NCBI GenBank assembly: GCA_017466965.1
Contig: JAFTTD010000288.1
Span: 1-7,933 of the forward strand
DNA: 7,933 nucleotides
Source: Bacteroidaceae bacterium
GTDB taxonomy: Bacteria > Bacteroidota > Bacteroidia > Bacteroidales > Bacteroidaceae
Direction of reading: 5' to 3'
A model generated the notes under the pieces. It was not told where the DNA came from. It made no database searches and saw nothing but the letters and a program-made list of their open reading frames with translations. This document shows, piece after piece, positions 1 through 5,994 of this stretch (within the stretch, counting starts at the first letter, position 1; each line of letters opens with the position of its first letter). The translations under genes were made by a program, and so were the position numbers.

Positions 1-57
1 AAAGTTGTCTATAAGCACATCCGGAAGGATGGCGCGAAGTAGCTGATCTGATTTCAT
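1..57 (-). CDS. 5' end of an unidentified gene, possibly an ISAon1-type transposase N-terminal protein (partial)
   Basis: An ATG at 57-55 on the minus strand opens a frame of exactly 19 codons that runs off the left edge, reading MKSDQLLRAILPDVLIDNF. It begins four bases after a perfect Bacteroidota -7 box, which is the main reason to call it a gene. The LLxxILPxxLxxxF pattern resembles the start of the short N-terminal proteins of ISAon1-like insertion sequences in Bacteroidota, from memory of that family. Nineteen residues cannot settle this. If it is an insertion sequence, its terminal inverted repeat should lie between about 58 and 120, but one end alone cannot show it. The -7 box is so close to the ATG that the mRNA would be leaderless or nearly so, or the true start could be further downstream, outside the window. 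Confidence 0.45.
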   Translation of the reverse strand, partial: MKSDQLLRAILPDVLIDNF

Positions 58-61
58 AAGG

Positions 62-69
62 CAAAGATA
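62..69 (-). promoter_or_regulatory. Bacteroidota -7 promoter box (TATCTTTG) for the gene starting at 57
   Basis: On the minus strand, 69 to 62 reads TATCTTTG, a perfect match to the TAnnTTTG -7 element of the Bacteroidota primary sigma factor, within the longer TTATCTTTGC that recurs at two other promoters here. A -33 TTTG at the usual spacing of about 19-21 bases is not visible; the nearest upstream TTG is about 27 bases away. The start codon follows after four bases, so transcription would begin at or inside it. Confidence 0.55.
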
Positions 70-120
70 ACTCTTTATTCTTGATTATGGCTATACCAAC
101 CGGAAATATCCGCTGACCCG

Positions 121-696
121 TTATTGCTCATCTGCCAGCGCCGCATCAATAACCGCAGAAATCTGCGTTGCCCCCTCAAAGCCAACTTTAGAATAAACCA
201 CCTTGCCTGTTCTATCTACAATGATATACGAGGGGATACCATTAAGTTTGTAGCGCCTTTTAATACCGTAAAGCATATCGGCAGACAGTCTGAAATGCTC
301 ACCTTTTATATCGGGTATCATTTTGCTCCACGCATCGTATGGTGACGATTCATCTGCAAGATACAGAAAGACCACATCCTTGCCGGCAAATTGCGGCTTC
401 GCCTTTTCAAAGTTTCTTATAGCATTTATACAAGGAGCGCACCATGTAGCCCAGAAATCTATCAGAACAACTTTACCCTTGTAATTCTGCATCATGGCTG
501 CCAGCAAATCCTCTTCGGCAGATTCTTGAACATCCTGCAATGACGAATCCTCTTTATAAAACCCACCTGTATTTGGTTTAACACCAAAAGCATGAGCATA
601 AAACACTGCATGTGCATGAGTGGCAAGCAATACCACCATACACATGCAAAGACATATTGAGCTTTTTCGCATAATAGCATTTTTAGCGCCGGCCAT
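121..696 (-). CDS. Exported thioredoxin-fold protein, TlpA/ResA-like, WCAPC active site
   Basis: This is a thiol-disulfide oxidoreductase of the thioredoxin superfamily, expected to act in the periplasm. The redox motif WCAPC is at residues 85-89 (Cys86 and Cys89), within IDFWATWCAPC. The cis-proline loop GIPSY is at 153-157, and the C-terminal strand carries DRTGKVVYSKVGFEG (161-175). The N-terminus has a signal peptide ending near AHA (28-30). Met9 (start at 672) gives a more typical signal, with MRKSS and then a hydrophobic core, so the real start may be there. No Shine-Dalgarno decides it. Three cysteines fall inside the signal core (15, 17, 19), but no lipobox is seen. At 191 residues it lacks the long N-terminal DUF4369-type domain of many Bacteroides TlpA-like proteins. 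It is the last gene of the likely three-gene operon, 25 bp after the GH2 gene. A role in reducing or repairing secreted proteins is inferred. Confidence 0.9.
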   Translation of the reverse strand: MAGAKNAIMRKSSICLCMCMVVLLATHAHAVFYAHAFGVKPNTGGFYKEDSSLQDVQESAEEDLLAAMMQNYKGKVVLIDFWATWCAPCINAIRNFEKAKPQFAGKDVVFLYLADESSPYDAWSKMIPDIKGEHFRLSADMLYGIKRRYKLNGIPSYIIVDRTGKVVYSKVGFEGATQISAVIDAALADEQ

Positions 697-721
697 TCTC
701 AGGCCAACATCATCTCTTGAT

Positions 722-3151
722 TTATTTCACAGCAATATTCACTTGCGCAGGTTTTAGCCATGAAGACGAGAATGAAACAACAGCATCACCTGTTTCTCCT
801 GTAGCCTGAACATACGCAATAAGTTTGCCATTGTAAACACGTCTGCTTCGAGCCTTGTTGTCAGTCATATCAGTATTGCTTCCAGATTCAAGTCCAAGAA
901 CCCTTACCGGACCGCGTGCGAAGCACATTATTTCATTGTCAGCCAAATAAACAGGATTACCCTTTTCATCAACAATCTGTATTTCAATTTGCGCCACACC
1001 CCTGTTACTTGATATTTCTGTAACATCGCTCTTTGCAGAGATTCCGTCCGGCCTGCCGTTTGTCTTGATTTCATATTCTGCAACAACCTTACGGTCTTTG
1101 TCAAGCGCCTGGGCTGTCAACGTTCCAGCTTCGTATGGAACAGTCCATGAAGCCGCATACGTATCACTATTGAAAGCCTTTTCTTCTCCCACAACCTTTC
1201 CATTTACAAGGAGACGTGAATACGGAGTATTGAAATACGCTGTCACCATCACATTCTGCCCGTCAGAATATGTCCATGTAGGTAGAGGATTTCCTCCCCA
1301 TCTTCTGCCCGACGAGTTGCGAGGAGCCATTGAAGTTCCCGCCCAGATAGCAGGCGACTCACTCCACATTGCACGACGAAGATAAGCCTGCGGTTTCAAA
1401 AATCCGGCGAAGTCAATCATGCCAGTGTTAAGACCACGAGAAGGATAACGGCCTGATTCGCCAAGATAGTCAAGTCCTGTCCAAATAAACTGGGCAAAGA
1501 TATACTTGTTGTCTCTCACAGCCTTCCATTCATTTATTCCTCGTCCCGTTTCACTACCATAAATAACGCGGTCCGGGTATGTCTTATGGTCAAGTTCATA
1601 TCTGTTCTCCGTATAATTGTAGCCACAGATGTCAACATTAAACGGATAATCAGTATGGTTACTCATTATCACACCTGCAAGAGCAGCAGTAACAGGACGT
1701 GAGAGGTCGTTCTCGCGTACAACTTTTGCCAAACGTGCGGAAATCTCGCTCAGACGCTCAGCCTGAGGCGCATCCTTAAGATAGCCTCCATGCACAGGCT
1801 GATTAATAGTACCTTTCTCCAGAACAGGATGTGAATAAGGGTCGTTAGGATAGTCAACCTCGTTTCCGATACTCCACATTATGATTGACGGATGATTGCG
1901 GTCACGAAGAACAATGTCCTTCAAGTCACGCTCGCACCATTCGTTGAAGAAATCTGCGCTTCCGTCATAGCCAGGCTTACCAACGTTCCAGCCTTCTATC
2001 CACTTGCGCTTAGGGAATTCCCATTCGTCAAACGCCTCGTCCATAACAACGAATCCCATTTCATCGCAGAGTTCATAAAGGTCTGGTGCCTGAGGGTTAT
2101 GGCTCATTCTGATGGCATTGCAGCCCATATAACGAAGTTTTTCCAGACGACGTTTCCACACTTCTCGTGGTACAGCCGCCCCAAGGCAGCCTGCATCATG
2201 ATGGATACAAACACCCTTCAGCTTCTTGTTCACGCCATTCAAGAAGAATCCCTCATTAGGGTCGAAGCGCAATGTGCGCACGCCAGTATTTATCTCATTG
2301 CTTTCTGTCTTCTTGCCATTTACATATAAAGTAGTAACAAGACGATAAAGATTAGGCTCTTCAATGCTCCACATCTTAGGGTTCTTCACCTTCAACGTCT
2401 GCTTGCAGACTATCGAGCCAGCTGCATTTACGCCTATGTTCTTTTTAGCAGTTGCAACCAGTTTCCCTGTTTCACGCTCATACAAAGACAGTTCTACCTG
2501 AGCCTTCACAGCCTCGGCACGTTCATTCTTAAGCGTTGTCTGCACTACGAAATCAGCTTTCTTTTTTGACACATTCTCAGTAATGCAATATGTCCCCCAA
2601 AGATCAACATGTGTCGGATCTGAATAAACCAGATATACATCACGGTATATACCGGAGCCAGTGTACCAACGCGAATCATTAAATTTAGTATGATCCACTT
2701 CCACACGAAGATCGTTCATATCGCTTCCATACTTAAGGTACGGAGTCAAGTCGTACATGAAGGACACATAGCCGTTCGGACGCTCTCCAAGCAAGTGTCC
2801 ATTCAAATACACCTTGCTTCTATTATAAACTCCTTCAAAGTAAACAAAGACTTTCTTGCCCTTCATGTCCTGAGGTATGCTGAAAGACTTTGCATACCAT
2901 CCAAGCCCTCCAGGGAGATAACCAGTTGCGCTTGCAAACGTATAGCTGTAATGACCTTCCACAGACCAGTCGTGCGGCAATGTCACCTTCTGCCATTTTT
3001 CTGCATTTTCATCAACTTTAATAACTTCGTTTGTTTGGAGTTTGAACTTCCAGTCATCCACAAAAAGCTTTGCTTCTCCGAACAAAGGTCGCGCCTGCGC
3101 TGAAACTACGACAAACAGTGCGACAAGCATTAGAATAAGGTTCTTTTTCAT
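722..3151 (-). CDS. Exported glycoside hydrolase family 2 enzyme, beta-galactosidase-like
   Basis: A full-length 809-residue GH2 enzyme that would cleave a non-reducing terminal beta-sugar, most likely beta-galactose, by a retaining mechanism. A Sec signal peptide (MKKNLILMLVALFVVVSAQA, 1-20) has no lipobox, so the protein is probably periplasmic or secreted. The N-terminal sugar-binding domain spans about 25-180 (LPHDWSVEG at 58-66; SRWYTGSGIYRDVYL at 160-173) and the immunoglobulin-like domain about 180-295. The TIM barrel runs from about 300 to 605. It contains GVCIHHDAG (313-321), NAIRMSHNP (345-353), the acid/base Glu431 in SIGNEVD, and the nucleophile Glu534 in YGSETGRG. The region after about 625 resembles the DUF4982 plus extra GH2 C-terminal domain of Bacteroidota homologues. 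The start is supported by the signal peptide and an A-rich leader. No SusC/SusD genes are nearby, so the natural glycan cannot be named; beta-glucuronidase or beta-mannosidase activity is less likely but not excluded. Confidence 0.95.
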   Translation of the reverse strand: MKKNLILMLVALFVVVSAQARPLFGEAKLFVDDWKFKLQTNEVIKVDENAEKWQKVTLPHDWSVEGHYSYTFASATGYLPGGLGWYAKSFSIPQDMKGKKVFVYFEGVYNRSKVYLNGHLLGERPNGYVSFMYDLTPYLKYGSDMNDLRVEVDHTKFNDSRWYTGSGIYRDVYLVYSDPTHVDLWGTYCITENVSKKKADFVVQTTLKNERAEAVKAQVELSLYERETGKLVATAKKNIGVNAAGSIVCKQTLKVKNPKMWSIEEPNLYRLVTTLYVNGKKTESNEINTGVRTLRFDPNEGFFLNGVNKKLKGVCIHHDAGCLGAAVPREVWKRRLEKLRYMGCNAIRMSHNPQAPDLYELCDEMGFVVMDEAFDEWEFPKRKWIEGWNVGKPGYDGSADFFNEWCERDLKDIVLRDRNHPSIIMWSIGNEVDYPNDPYSHPVLEKGTINQPVHGGYLKDAPQAERLSEISARLAKVVRENDLSRPVTAALAGVIMSNHTDYPFNVDICGYNYTENRYELDHKTYPDRVIYGSETGRGINEWKAVRDNKYIFAQFIWTGLDYLGESGRYPSRGLNTGMIDFAGFLKPQAYLRRAMWSESPAIWAGTSMAPRNSSGRRWGGNPLPTWTYSDGQNVMVTAYFNTPYSRLLVNGKVVGEEKAFNSDTYAASWTVPYEAGTLTAQALDKDRKVVAEYEIKTNGRPDGISAKSDVTEISSNRGVAQIEIQIVDEKGNPVYLADNEIMCFARGPVRVLGLESGSNTDMTDNKARSRRVYNGKLIAYVQATGETGDAVVSFSSSWLKPAQVNIAVK

Positions 3152-3173
3152 TTTGTTTTGTGTTAGTAAATAA

Positions 3174-4208
3174 TTAGTTTTGACTTTCTATCTCATTAAA
3201 TGTTTTCTTTCCTTTTACATAGAATCTCCACAGAACAGAAAAGTTTCTGCGTTCATCAATCTTCTTCGTCTTCATTCTTTCAAGGTTCCGTTTCCTGTCC
3301 GTTTCAAACTCTGGGCGCAAGCGCCTGTATTCCTTGTTAGCCCTTATGACAGCCCTGAAATTCCCCGTATCACCTTTTACAAGGAACTGCATCGCAGCCA
3401 TCATATCAAGCCAGAACCTCATCCTCATCACCGAATGCAATTCATTTTCAGGCAAATTCTTATATAGCATCAGCAGATTGTTACGGAAATTCAGAAAAGT
3501 CTTTCTTGGATTTCCCTGATTCAAAGTTGCACCTCCAAGATGATAAGCCACACTCTCTGGTATGCATACAATATCCTTTCCCAAACTCCTCAATCTCCAG
3601 CACAGGTCTATCTCTTCCATGTGGGCAAAGAACCTGCCATCCAATCCTCCTGCATTCCAATAATCAGAGGCTCTTACCATCAATGCGGCACCAGTAGCCC
3701 ACATCAGTGTAACTTTGTCGTCATATTGTCCGCAGTCCTTCTCCACATATCCAAACACCCTACCCCTGCAGAATGGATAGCCATACTTGTCAATGAACCC
3801 TCCTGCCGCTCCGGCGTATTCAAACTCTTCAGGATTATGAAGACTTAGCAGCTTTGGCTGACATGCTCCACATTCCTGATGCGCATCCATATACTCTATC
3901 ATAGGAACAAGCCATCCCTTGTCACGTATCTCCACATCAGAATTGAGCAACAGATAATACTCGGCTTCCACCTGGCGAAGCGCACGGTTATACCCATCAG
4001 CAAACCCATAGTTTTTGTCAAGAACTATGGTCTGAATCTGCGGAAACTCATTTGCCAACATTTCCAGCGAGCCATCTGTAGATGCATTATCTGCCACAAT
4101 AACAGTCCCCTCACCACTACATTTCAGCACTGTAGGCAAATACTTCCTCAACATTTCCCTACCATTCCAATTGAGTATGACTATCGCTACTTTGTGATTC
4201 ATATTCAT
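3174..4208 (-). CDS. Family 2 glycosyltransferase, rhamnosyltransferase (WbbL)-like
   Basis: An inverting GT-A glycosyltransferase of 344 residues, likely to transfer a nucleotide-activated sugar to a cell-surface glycan or lipid-linked acceptor at the cytoplasmic face of the membrane. The Rossmann start VAIVILNWNG (7-16) is followed by VADNASTDGS (38-47). The metal/nucleotide site is LLLNSDVE (86-93), an SDV in place of a strict DxD. ATGAALMVR (171-179) and HMEEIDLCWRLR (196-207) follow, the latter holding the probable catalytic acid pair of this family. The C-terminal part (about 235-344) has one hydrophobic amphipathic stretch (LDMMAAMQFLV, 267-277) and is very basic, suggesting membrane association. 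There is no signal peptide. The ATG at 4208 is used; a second ATG two codons later (4202) is equally possible. It is the first gene of the minus-strand operon, 22 bp before the GH2 gene. Sugar and acceptor are unknown. Confidence 0.92.
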   Translation of the reverse strand: MNMNHKVAIVILNWNGREMLRKYLPTVLKCSGEGTVIVADNASTDGSLEMLANEFPQIQTIVLDKNYGFADGYNRALRQVEAEYYLLLNSDVEIRDKGWLVPMIEYMDAHQECGACQPKLLSLHNPEEFEYAGAAGGFIDKYGYPFCRGRVFGYVEKDCGQYDDKVTLMWATGAALMVRASDYWNAGGLDGRFFAHMEEIDLCWRLRSLGKDIVCIPESVAYHLGGATLNQGNPRKTFLNFRNNLLMLYKNLPENELHSVMRMRFWLDMMAAMQFLVKGDTGNFRAVIRANKEYRRLRPEFETDRKRNLERMKTKKIDERRNFSVLWRFYVKGKKTFNEIESQN

Positions 4209-4224
4209 CTATTTTGTTACGTCA

Positions 4225-4254
4225 CAAAGATATAACATAAAAACGACAATCAAA
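4225..4254 (-). promoter_or_regulatory. Promoter of the glycosyltransferase-GH2-thioredoxin operon
   Basis: On the minus strand, TATCTTTG at 4232-4225 matches the Bacteroidota -7 consensus TAnnTTTG exactly. TTTG at 4254-4251 matches the -33 element with an 18-base spacer, close to the usual distance. Transcription would start around 4219-4217, giving a leader of only about 10 bases before the ATG at 4208. This is the best -33/-7 pair in the window. It lies back to back with the plus-strand promoter at 4306. Confidence 0.7.
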
Positions 4255-4305
4255 AGATTTGCCAATTAAAGATTGAATAGTTCGCATTCTTTGAACAAAA
4301 AGCGT

Positions 4306-4313
4306 TATCTTTG
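4306..4313 (+). promoter_or_regulatory. -7 promoter box (TATCTTTG) of the yhhQ-radical SAM operon
   Basis: TATCTTTG at 4306-4313 is a perfect Bacteroidota -7 box. The predicted start near 4319-4321 gives a leader of about 22 bases before the ATG at 4343. The leader is A/T-rich and lacks a Shine-Dalgarno site. The -33 element is poor: TTTG at 4290-4293 is too near (12-base spacer), and only a TTCG at 4281 stands at about the right distance. A weak -33 could mean dependence on an activator, but this is inference. Confidence 0.6.
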
Positions 4314-4320
4314 CCGGCAA
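4311..4320. promoter_or_regulatory. Perfect 10-bp palindrome TTGCCGGCAA at the yhhQ transcription start
   Basis: TTGCCGGCAA is its own reverse complement. It overlaps the last three bases of the -7 box and the predicted +1 site, where a bound repressor would block polymerase. It is a possible operator for the queuosine-salvage operon, but a 10-bp palindrome can arise by chance and no second copy was noticed in the window. Confidence 0.3.
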
Positions 4321-4342
4321 AATACTTATAATATCTACTTTT

Positions 4343-5020
4343 ATGGACAAGGTATCGGAAAACCCTTTCAAAAACCGAACAGCAGGCGACACGCCTCTGA
4401 TAATCGTTACTGCATTTTTCGTAACGCTATATTTAGTATCAAACGTGATGGCAGTGAAAGTCATCGGCATCTTCAACATTTTCAGTTTTGACGCAGGCAC
4501 CATCACATTCCCGTTTGCATATATGCTGGGCGATGTGCTGACAGAAGTCTGGGGATTCCGCACTGCCAAGAAAGTTATCTGGATGACATTCTTTTGCAAT
4601 ATCGTCATGGTAGTTTGCACGCAGATTGGCGTATGGCTGCCCTCTCCGGAATATCTGTCAGAAACGGCTTCTGCCTATAATCATATCTTCACCTACGTGC
4701 CCCGCATTGTGATAGCTTCATTGACCGGTTGTCTCCTTGGCGAACTTTCTAACGCCTGGATTATGGAGAAAATCAAACAGAAGACAAAGGGGCGCAGACT
4801 TTGGGTGCGGACAATAGGCAGTTCGATGATAGGATATGTGTTCGACACTTTGCCATTTGTTTTGATTGCATTCCTTGGAGTTGTCTCTACACGCGATTTG
4901 CTTCTGATGATGGCATTCCAGTATTTTTCCAAATTGCTTATAGAATCATGTTTGGGAACACCGATGGCATACGCCGTTGTTTATTGGTTGAAACGCAAAA
5001 TGAGGACAAACAAGATATGA
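4343..5020 (+). CDS. yhhQ: Queuosine precursor transporter, YhhQ/DUF165 family
   Basis: An integral inner-membrane transporter of 225 residues for 7-deazaguanine precursors of the tRNA modification queuosine (preQ0 and preQ1 in E. coli YhhQ; queuine in some relatives). Family marks are SNVMAVKVI (33-41), the FPFAYMLGDVLTEVWG block (56-71) with acidic Asp64 and Glu68, GELSNAWIMEKIK (133-145), and RTIGSSMIGYVFDTLPFVLIAF (156-177). About six membrane segments are seen, near 18-40, 50-68, 77-98, 118-138, 160-182 and 187-215. The length is normal for the family. The next gene, a radical SAM enzyme, starts 4 bp after the stop, which suggests translational coupling and a shared pathway. No preQ1 riboswitch is seen in the short leader. 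Which precursor it carries cannot be read from sequence; the neighbour suggests queuine. Confidence 0.93.
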   Translation: MDKVSENPFKNRTAGDTPLIIVTAFFVTLYLVSNVMAVKVIGIFNIFSFDAGTITFPFAYMLGDVLTEVWGFRTAKKVIWMTFFCNIVMVVCTQIGVWLPSPEYLSETASAYNHIFTYVPRIVIASLTGCLLGELSNAWIMEKIKQKTKGRRLWVRTIGSSMIGYVFDTLPFVLIAFLGVVSTRDLLLMMAFQYFSKLLIESCLGTPMAYAVVYWLKRKMRTNKI

Positions 5021-5024
5021 CAAG

Positions 5025-5714
5025 ATGGAAAGATATTCAATCATAGGCACAAAGATGCCTCGCGAGTTCATTCTTCTGCAAGGCACAGGGTGCAGATGGA
5101 AGAAATGTACTTTTTGCGATTACCATACAGACATCAGTGAAAACCCTTATGAAATAAACCGCCATGTTCTCGCCAAAGTAACAGGTGTTCATGGAGTTCT
5201 TGACATCATAAATTCGGGCTCATGCATTGAATTAGACGAGCAGACCTGCCGCATGATTGCGGAGGTGGCAAAATCAAAGGGGATTCATACGCTTTGGTTT
5301 GAGTCCCACTTCATGTATCGCAACCACCTTGCAAAGTTTGCGGAAAGATTCAAACCTCTGAAAGTGAAATTCAGATGCGGAGTTGAAACATTCAATGCAG
5401 AAACAAGGGATAAATGGAACAAAGGCATTCCATCAACCGTCACACCGTCTGACATAGCAAAACATTTCAGCGGCATCTGTCTGCTGTGCTGTGTAGAGGG
5501 ACAGACGCGTGAGCAGATTACTCTTGACATTGCCACAGCAAAAAAGCATTTTGAGTATTTCAGCGTGAATGTTTTCTGCAACAACACTACAGGTATCAGA
5601 TGCTCAGAGGATTTACACAGATGGTTCTGCACTGAAATATACCCTGAAATAAAAGATGACCCGCAAATAGAAATCCTCATAGAGAACACTGATTTAGGAG
5701 TCGGAGCATCCTGA
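5025..5714 (+). CDS. Small radical SAM enzyme, candidate queuine lyase (QueL-like)
   Basis: A 229-residue radical SAM protein. The 4Fe-4S cluster motif lies in GTGCRWKKCTFCDYH, with Cys23, Cys28 and Cys31 spaced Cx4Cx2C rather than the canonical Cx3Cx2C. Other radical SAM marks are the SAM-binding region LDIINSGSC (59-67), WFES (91-94), and RCGVETFNAETRDKWNKGI (117-135), which matches the GxExF...L/W-NKG segment of many family members. The protein is cysteine-rich (also 67, 75, 118, 152, 155, 156, 185, 193, 202) and has no obvious second cluster domain. It follows yhhQ by 4 bp. Radical SAM queuine lyases (QueL) that convert imported queuine to preQ1 have been described in gut bacteria, so this pairing makes QueL the leading functional guess. 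The radical SAM family is sure; the reaction is inference. A de novo queuosine enzyme such as QueE is unlikely, because the QueE sequence pattern is absent. Confidence 0.88.
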   Translation: MERYSIIGTKMPREFILLQGTGCRWKKCTFCDYHTDISENPYEINRHVLAKVTGVHGVLDIINSGSCIELDEQTCRMIAEVAKSKGIHTLWFESHFMYRNHLAKFAERFKPLKVKFRCGVETFNAETRDKWNKGIPSTVTPSDIAKHFSGICLLCCVEGQTREQITLDIATAKKHFEYFSVNVFCNNTTGIRCSEDLHRWFCTEIYPEIKDDPQIEILIENTDLGVGAS

Positions 5715-5732
5715 TTCTTAAGTAGTTAAGAA
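5715..5732 (+). repeat. 7-bp inverted repeat directly after the radical SAM stop codon
   Basis: TTCTTAA (5715-5721), loop GTAG, TTAAGAA (5726-5732): a perfect hairpin starting on the base after the TGA. The stem is A/T-rich and weak, with no T-run after it. It may mark the mRNA 3' end or act together with the stronger hairpin downstream; it is not a convincing terminator alone. Confidence 0.4.
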
Positions 5733-5743
5733 ACACATAATTT

Positions 5744-5831
5744 TCACTGCGCTGAAAATGCGTCATCACTGCGCTGGAAATGCATCATCACTGTGCTGGA
5801 GTTTAATCATCACTGTGCTGGAAAATCAACT
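5744..5831 (+). repeat. Four-copy tandem repeat with exact 22-bp period
   Basis: Units begin at 5744, 5766, 5788 and 5810. Each opens with the core TCACTGYGCTGRA followed by about 9 more variable bases. Copies 1 and 2 carry TGCGCTG and share AAATGC after the core; copies 3 and 4 carry TGTGCTG. Three of the four copies are preceded by TCA or ATCA. The period is not a multiple of three and no coding frame runs through it, so it is non-coding. An inverted fifth copy follows at 5831-5844. Possible roles are an RNA element, a helically phased protein-binding array (22 bp is about two turns), or a palindromic intergenic repeat family. Confidence 0.85.
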
Positions 5832-5844
5832 CCGGCACAGTGAT
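5787..5844 (+). terminator. Strong hairpin(s) formed by repeat copies 3/4 and an inverted copy; possible operon end structure
   Basis: The segment AACTCCGGCACAGTGAT (5828-5844) is complementary to copy 3 (ATCACTGTGCTGGAGTT, 5787-5803) over 17 bp with one G-U pair and a 24-base loop. Its 3' part (5831-5844) is also complementary to copy 4 (5809-5822) over 14 bp with an 8-base loop, again with one G-U pair. The two stems exclude each other. The location, about 75-130 bases after a stop codon and 105 bases before the next promoter, suits an mRNA 3' end. No T-run follows, so Rho-independent termination is doubtful; transcript stabilisation or Rho-dependent ending are alternatives. Confidence 0.5.
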
Positions 5845-5866
5845 ATTATAAGGATTTTCCGGTACG
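5814..5866 (+). repeat. Alternative pairing of copy 4 with a downstream segment
   Basis: GGAAAATC (5820-5827) is exactly complementary to GATTTTCC (5853-5860). Allowing G-U pairs, the stem extends to 5814-5827 with 5853-5866. This uses bases of copy 4 that are also needed for the 5809-5844 hairpin, so the RNA could switch between folds. From 5867 to 5948 I see no gene or repeat, only an A/T-rich stretch leading to the next promoter. Confidence 0.4.
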
Positions 5867-5948
5867 CTAAAAAAGACTTGCCAACCATAACTCCCTGCCC
5901 CTTTACGATATTTGTATTTCATTTGTTCTGAAGATTTGAAGAAATCAT

Positions 5949-5956
5949 TATCTTTG
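5949..5956 (+). promoter_or_regulatory. -7 promoter box (TATCTTTG) of the DHH phosphoesterase gene
   Basis: TATCTTTG at 5949-5956 is a perfect Bacteroidota -7 box inside TTATCTTTGC. A TTTG at 5922-5925 could be the -33 element, though its 23-base spacer is a little long. The start would be near 5962-5964, giving a leader of about 50 bases. This makes the downstream pair a separate transcription unit from the radical SAM gene. Confidence 0.65.
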
Positions 5957-5994
5957 CATTATATTACAAGAAAACCGATCATTAATCACACTAA

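Noticed and set aside
1892..2329. 145-residue open frame on the plus strand inside the GH2 gene
   Set aside because: It lies opposite the GH2 catalytic domain, with no promoter, leader or recognisable motif. The same holds for the plus-strand frames at 1065-1385 and 2690-3103.
722..4208. Polysaccharide utilisation locus
   Set aside because: No SusC, SusD, hybrid two-component or anti-sigma gene is present in the window; only one glycoside hydrolase is seen.
3540..4235. Open frames of 102 and 118 residues on the plus strand inside the glycosyltransferase gene
   Set aside because: They are reverse-strand shadows of a clear GT2 coding region and have no family features.
4314..4342. preQ1 riboswitch upstream of yhhQ
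   Set aside because: The leader from the predicted start is only about 22 bases, and no preQ1-I type stem or A-rich tail pattern was found between 4235 and 4342.
4222..4620. 132-residue open frame on the minus strand overlapping the start of yhhQ
   Set aside because: It is antisense to a well-supported transporter gene, covers both promoters, and shows no recognisable protein pattern.
5285..5689. 134-residue open frame on the minus strand within the radical SAM gene
   Set aside because: It is an antisense shadow of a clear radical SAM gene and carries no promoter box or known motif.
5744..5844. CRISPR array
   Set aside because: The period is only 22 bp with about 13 conserved bases and 9 variable ones, too short for repeat plus spacer. 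There is an inverted copy, and no cas genes are nearby.
5787..5866. Classical Rho-independent terminator
   Set aside because: The stem is strong but no T-run follows it on the plus strand, so it is listed only as a possible end structure.
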